Of a stretch of 6,957 nucleotides of DNA, positions 5,480 to 6,957 are shown in pieces. The stretch comes from an uncultured Eubacterium sp. GTDB lineage: Bacteria; Bacillota_A; Clostridia; Lachnospirales; Lachnospiraceae. Position 1 is the stretch's first letter, and every line of letters begins with the position of its first letter. Both the position numbers and the translations under genes were made by a program. The notes below the pieces were generated by a model that saw nothing but the letters and a program-made list of their open reading frames with translations, was not told the origin of the DNA and ran no database searches. The stretch lies in the NCBI GenBank assembly GCA_947653505.1, contig CANTHI010000200.1:1-6957 (forward strand), read 5' to 3'.

Positions 5480-6841
5480 ATGAAAAAGTTATTCAGTACA
5501 TTATTTCTCTTAGGTACATTTACGGTGATTTTATACGGGCTGTACAAAGTCACGCTAAACAGGACGGATGAGGGATGCATCCAGCTGGCGGATTTTTATA
5601 AGCTGGAGGACAATACGGTAGATGTATTGTTCGTAGGCAGCAGTCACGTTTACTATAGTGTCAATACATGCAGGCTGTATGACGACTACGGGATTGCCAG
5701 CTATCTTCTGGCATCTCCCGGACAGCCGGTGTGGATCAGCTATTATTTTTTGGAAGAAGCTTTGAAAACACAGTCTCCGGAGCTGGTTGTATTTGACGTC
5801 TGCACGCTGTACCGGAATAGCAGCGAGATCGGCACAGCATCTCTGCCGGGCCTGATCAGCATGAAGCCTTCTGCTGAAAAATGGAAGGCCATCCGCGCGG
5901 TCAACGGGCAGGAACAGCTGCTGGATGCGGCAGGAGCGTTTTTCTCATTTCCTTATTATCATACCAGATATGCGCAAAAGGGCAAAAAAGAACAGCGCTT
6001 TAACGGGTATAAGCCGGATTTTCATGTAATCTCCCAAAAAGAACTGAAACAGTGGCAAAATCCGGACCGGACAAACTTTGACCAGTCCGTTCCGGTCAGT
6101 GAACTGACAGAAAAATATCTGCGAAAACTGATCACACGATGCCACAGCAGCGGAATCCGGCTGCTGCTTGTCAATTCTCCTTATCTGAACCAGACGGAGA
6201 AAAAGCAGACGGCGTATAATTATGTATTTGAAGTGGCACAGGAATACGGGGTGCCATATATAGACAGCAACTTTGTAAAAGAAATGGGAATTGATTTTGC
6301 AAAAGATCTGATGGAGCCGTCCCATCTGAATTATTATGGTGCGTTAAAATATACGGACTATCTGGCAGAATGGTTCAAAGCTCATTATGAGATTCCCGAC
6401 AGGCGCGGGGATGACCGCTACGGAAACTGGGAAGAGGCCAGCAGGCAGCTGCTGCATACGAAGCTTTACCGCCGGATGCTGAAAAAGATTAAAAAAGAGG
6501 GAACACTGGGCGATTACGGAAAAGCTGTACAGGAGCTGGAGGACTGCGTGGTTGTGCTGTATCAGAAGCCGGAAGGCATGGTGCGTGTGATTGACAATGG
6601 AAAGACCATTTTTTCGGAAAGCACCCGGAAAGAATATTTCAGACATTTTAATCTCGGAAAATCCGATCTGGCTGTCTCCTGCAGTCGCGGGCAGGTGTCC
6701 GCACGGGTAGATCAGAAAGAGTACCTGGATGTCAGTGGTGAGATCTGCATGCTTGTCTATGATAAAATAGCAGAGGATGTGATTGATGTTGCCGGATTTG
6801 CATTAGACCTGAGCAGTGCTATGGGACGGGCGCGAACTTAA
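5480..6841 (+). CDS. Membrane-anchored SGNH/GDSL-hydrolase-like protein with an unrecognised C-terminal region
   Basis: A 453-residue protein. Residues 1-4 (MKKL) and a hydrophobic stretch at about 5-22 make a signal anchor, placing the rest outside the membrane. The SGNH-like domain (about 45-300) opens with VDVLFVGSSHVYYSVN, where Gly53-Ser54-Ser55-His56 replaces the GDS block and Ser55 is the probable nucleophile. It closes with EPSHLNYYGALKYT, whose His282 is the likely catalytic base. The residue three before it is Glu279, where Asp is usual. Related proteins include DltD/AlgX-like O-acyl transferases and esterases acting on surface polymers; the substrate here is unknown. Residues ~320-453 form a separate, probably beta-rich region that I do not recognise. 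The frame runs back to a GTG at 5417, but ATG 5480 fits the signal anchor and has AAGGCGG at 5464-5470 plus AGGA at 5472-5475. It lies 105 bases after the transglutaminase gene, probably in one envelope-related unit. Confidence 0.83.
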   Translation: MKKLFSTLFLLGTFTVILYGLYKVTLNRTDEGCIQLADFYKLEDNTVDVLFVGSSHVYYSVNTCRLYDDYGIASYLLASPGQPVWISYYFLEEALKTQSPELVVFDVCTLYRNSSEIGTASLPGLISMKPSAEKWKAIRAVNGQEQLLDAAGAFFSFPYYHTRYAQKGKKEQRFNGYKPDFHVISQKELKQWQNPDRTNFDQSVPVSELTEKYLRKLITRCHSSGIRLLLVNSPYLNQTEKKQTAYNYVFEVAQEYGVPYIDSNFVKEMGIDFAKDLMEPSHLNYYGALKYTDYLAEWFKAHYEIPDRRGDDRYGNWEEASRQLLHTKLYRRMLKKIKKEGTLGDYGKAVQELEDCVVVLYQKPEGMVRVIDNGKTIFSESTRKEYFRHFNLGKSDLAVSCSRGQVSARVDQKEYLDVSGEICMLVYDKIAEDVIDVAGFALDLSSAMGRART

Positions 6842-6870
6842 GTGGAAATGCAACAATTTACATGAAAGTG

Positions 6871-6940
6871 TTACATTTTGGCTTTGAGGACGCTGGGAGA
6901 GGAAATTTGCCCCGTCTGCTGTGTCCGCTCCAGAATGTAA
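6871..6940. other. Structured non-coding element: two-tier hairpin of about 70 nt
   Basis: The bases after the SGNH stop codon hold an 11-bp stem, TTACATTTTGG (6871-6881) with CCAGAATGTAA (6930-6940), with one T-G wobble. Inside it is a second 6-bp stem, GGACGC (6888-6893) with GTGTCC (6921-6926), also with one wobble. A further TTACAT at 6858-6863 repeats the start of the left arm 13 bases earlier and could pair with the same right arm. No T-run follows, so it is not a simple terminator. It may be a small RNA, a 3' stabiliser or part of a dispersed palindromic repeat. The element lies at the window edge. Confidence 0.5.
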
Positions 6941-6957
6941 GAAGCCCTAAGTATTCT

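Noticed and set aside
6858..6957. 3' end of a minus-strand gene entering from the right
   Set aside because: Two different minus-strand frames are open for about 29 and 33 codons to stops at 6871 and 6858; neither resembles a known protein end, and the stretch is too short to decide.
1..6957. CRISPR array, tRNA, rRNA, insertion sequence or phage genes
   Set aside because: No regularly spaced repeats, no cloverleaf or rRNA-like sequence and no transposase or integrase motifs were seen.

Overview
The window looks like a chromosomal segment of a Gram-positive Firmicute, most likely a gut clostridium of the Lachnospiraceae type. The evidence is AGGAGG-like ribosome binding sites before most genes, moderate GC, a CsoR-type copper repressor, and protein families (an AAA-ATPase-like/PD-(D/E)XK tail, a Gre factor, a secreted transglutaminase-like protein and a GSSH-type SGNH protein) that I know mainly from that group. 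The assignment rests on protein style, not on a marker gene. All genes lie on the + strand.

Layout: (1) 1-245 is the 3' end of a gene entering from the left, carrying the end of a PD-(D/E)XK nuclease-like domain. (2) 246-675 is a 430-base gap. Its right part holds a well-formed sigma-A-type promoter (TTGCAA, 17 bp, TATAAT) whose spacer is almost filled by a perfect CsoR-type inverted repeat, then a leader of about 160 nt ending in a run of 10-11-nt imperfect repeats. (3) 676-3691 is a copper-resistance operon: csoR, then copA, a P1B-1 Cu(I)-exporting ATPase with a CopZ-like HMA domain fused at its C-terminus. That domain is preceded by a 15-bp tandem duplication that creates an in-frame GGAGG...ATG, so the gene may also make a free 69-residue CopZ-like chaperone. 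(4) After an 11-bp perfect hairpin comes a GreA-family transcript cleavage factor (3770-4273). (5) Then come a secreted transglutaminase-like protein with a complete Cys-His-Asp triad (4331-5374) and a membrane-anchored SGNH-hydrolase-like protein with an unrecognised C-terminal region (5480-6841). (6) The window ends in a non-coding stretch that can fold into a roughly 70-nt two-tier hairpin (6871-6940), possibly the start of a dispersed element.

Inferred logic: when Cu(I) rises, CsoR leaves the operator between -35 and -10, and csoR-copA is transcribed. CopA pumps Cu(I) out, and its C-terminal HMA domain, fused or free, delivers or senses copper. The genes after the hairpin have no visible copper link. 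The last two are both cell-envelope proteins and may work together, but that is inferred from adjacency only.

Most novel points: the likely dual product of copA (fusion plus internally initiated CopZ), the leader repeats before csoR, the SGNH protein's C-terminal region, and the structured element at the right edge.
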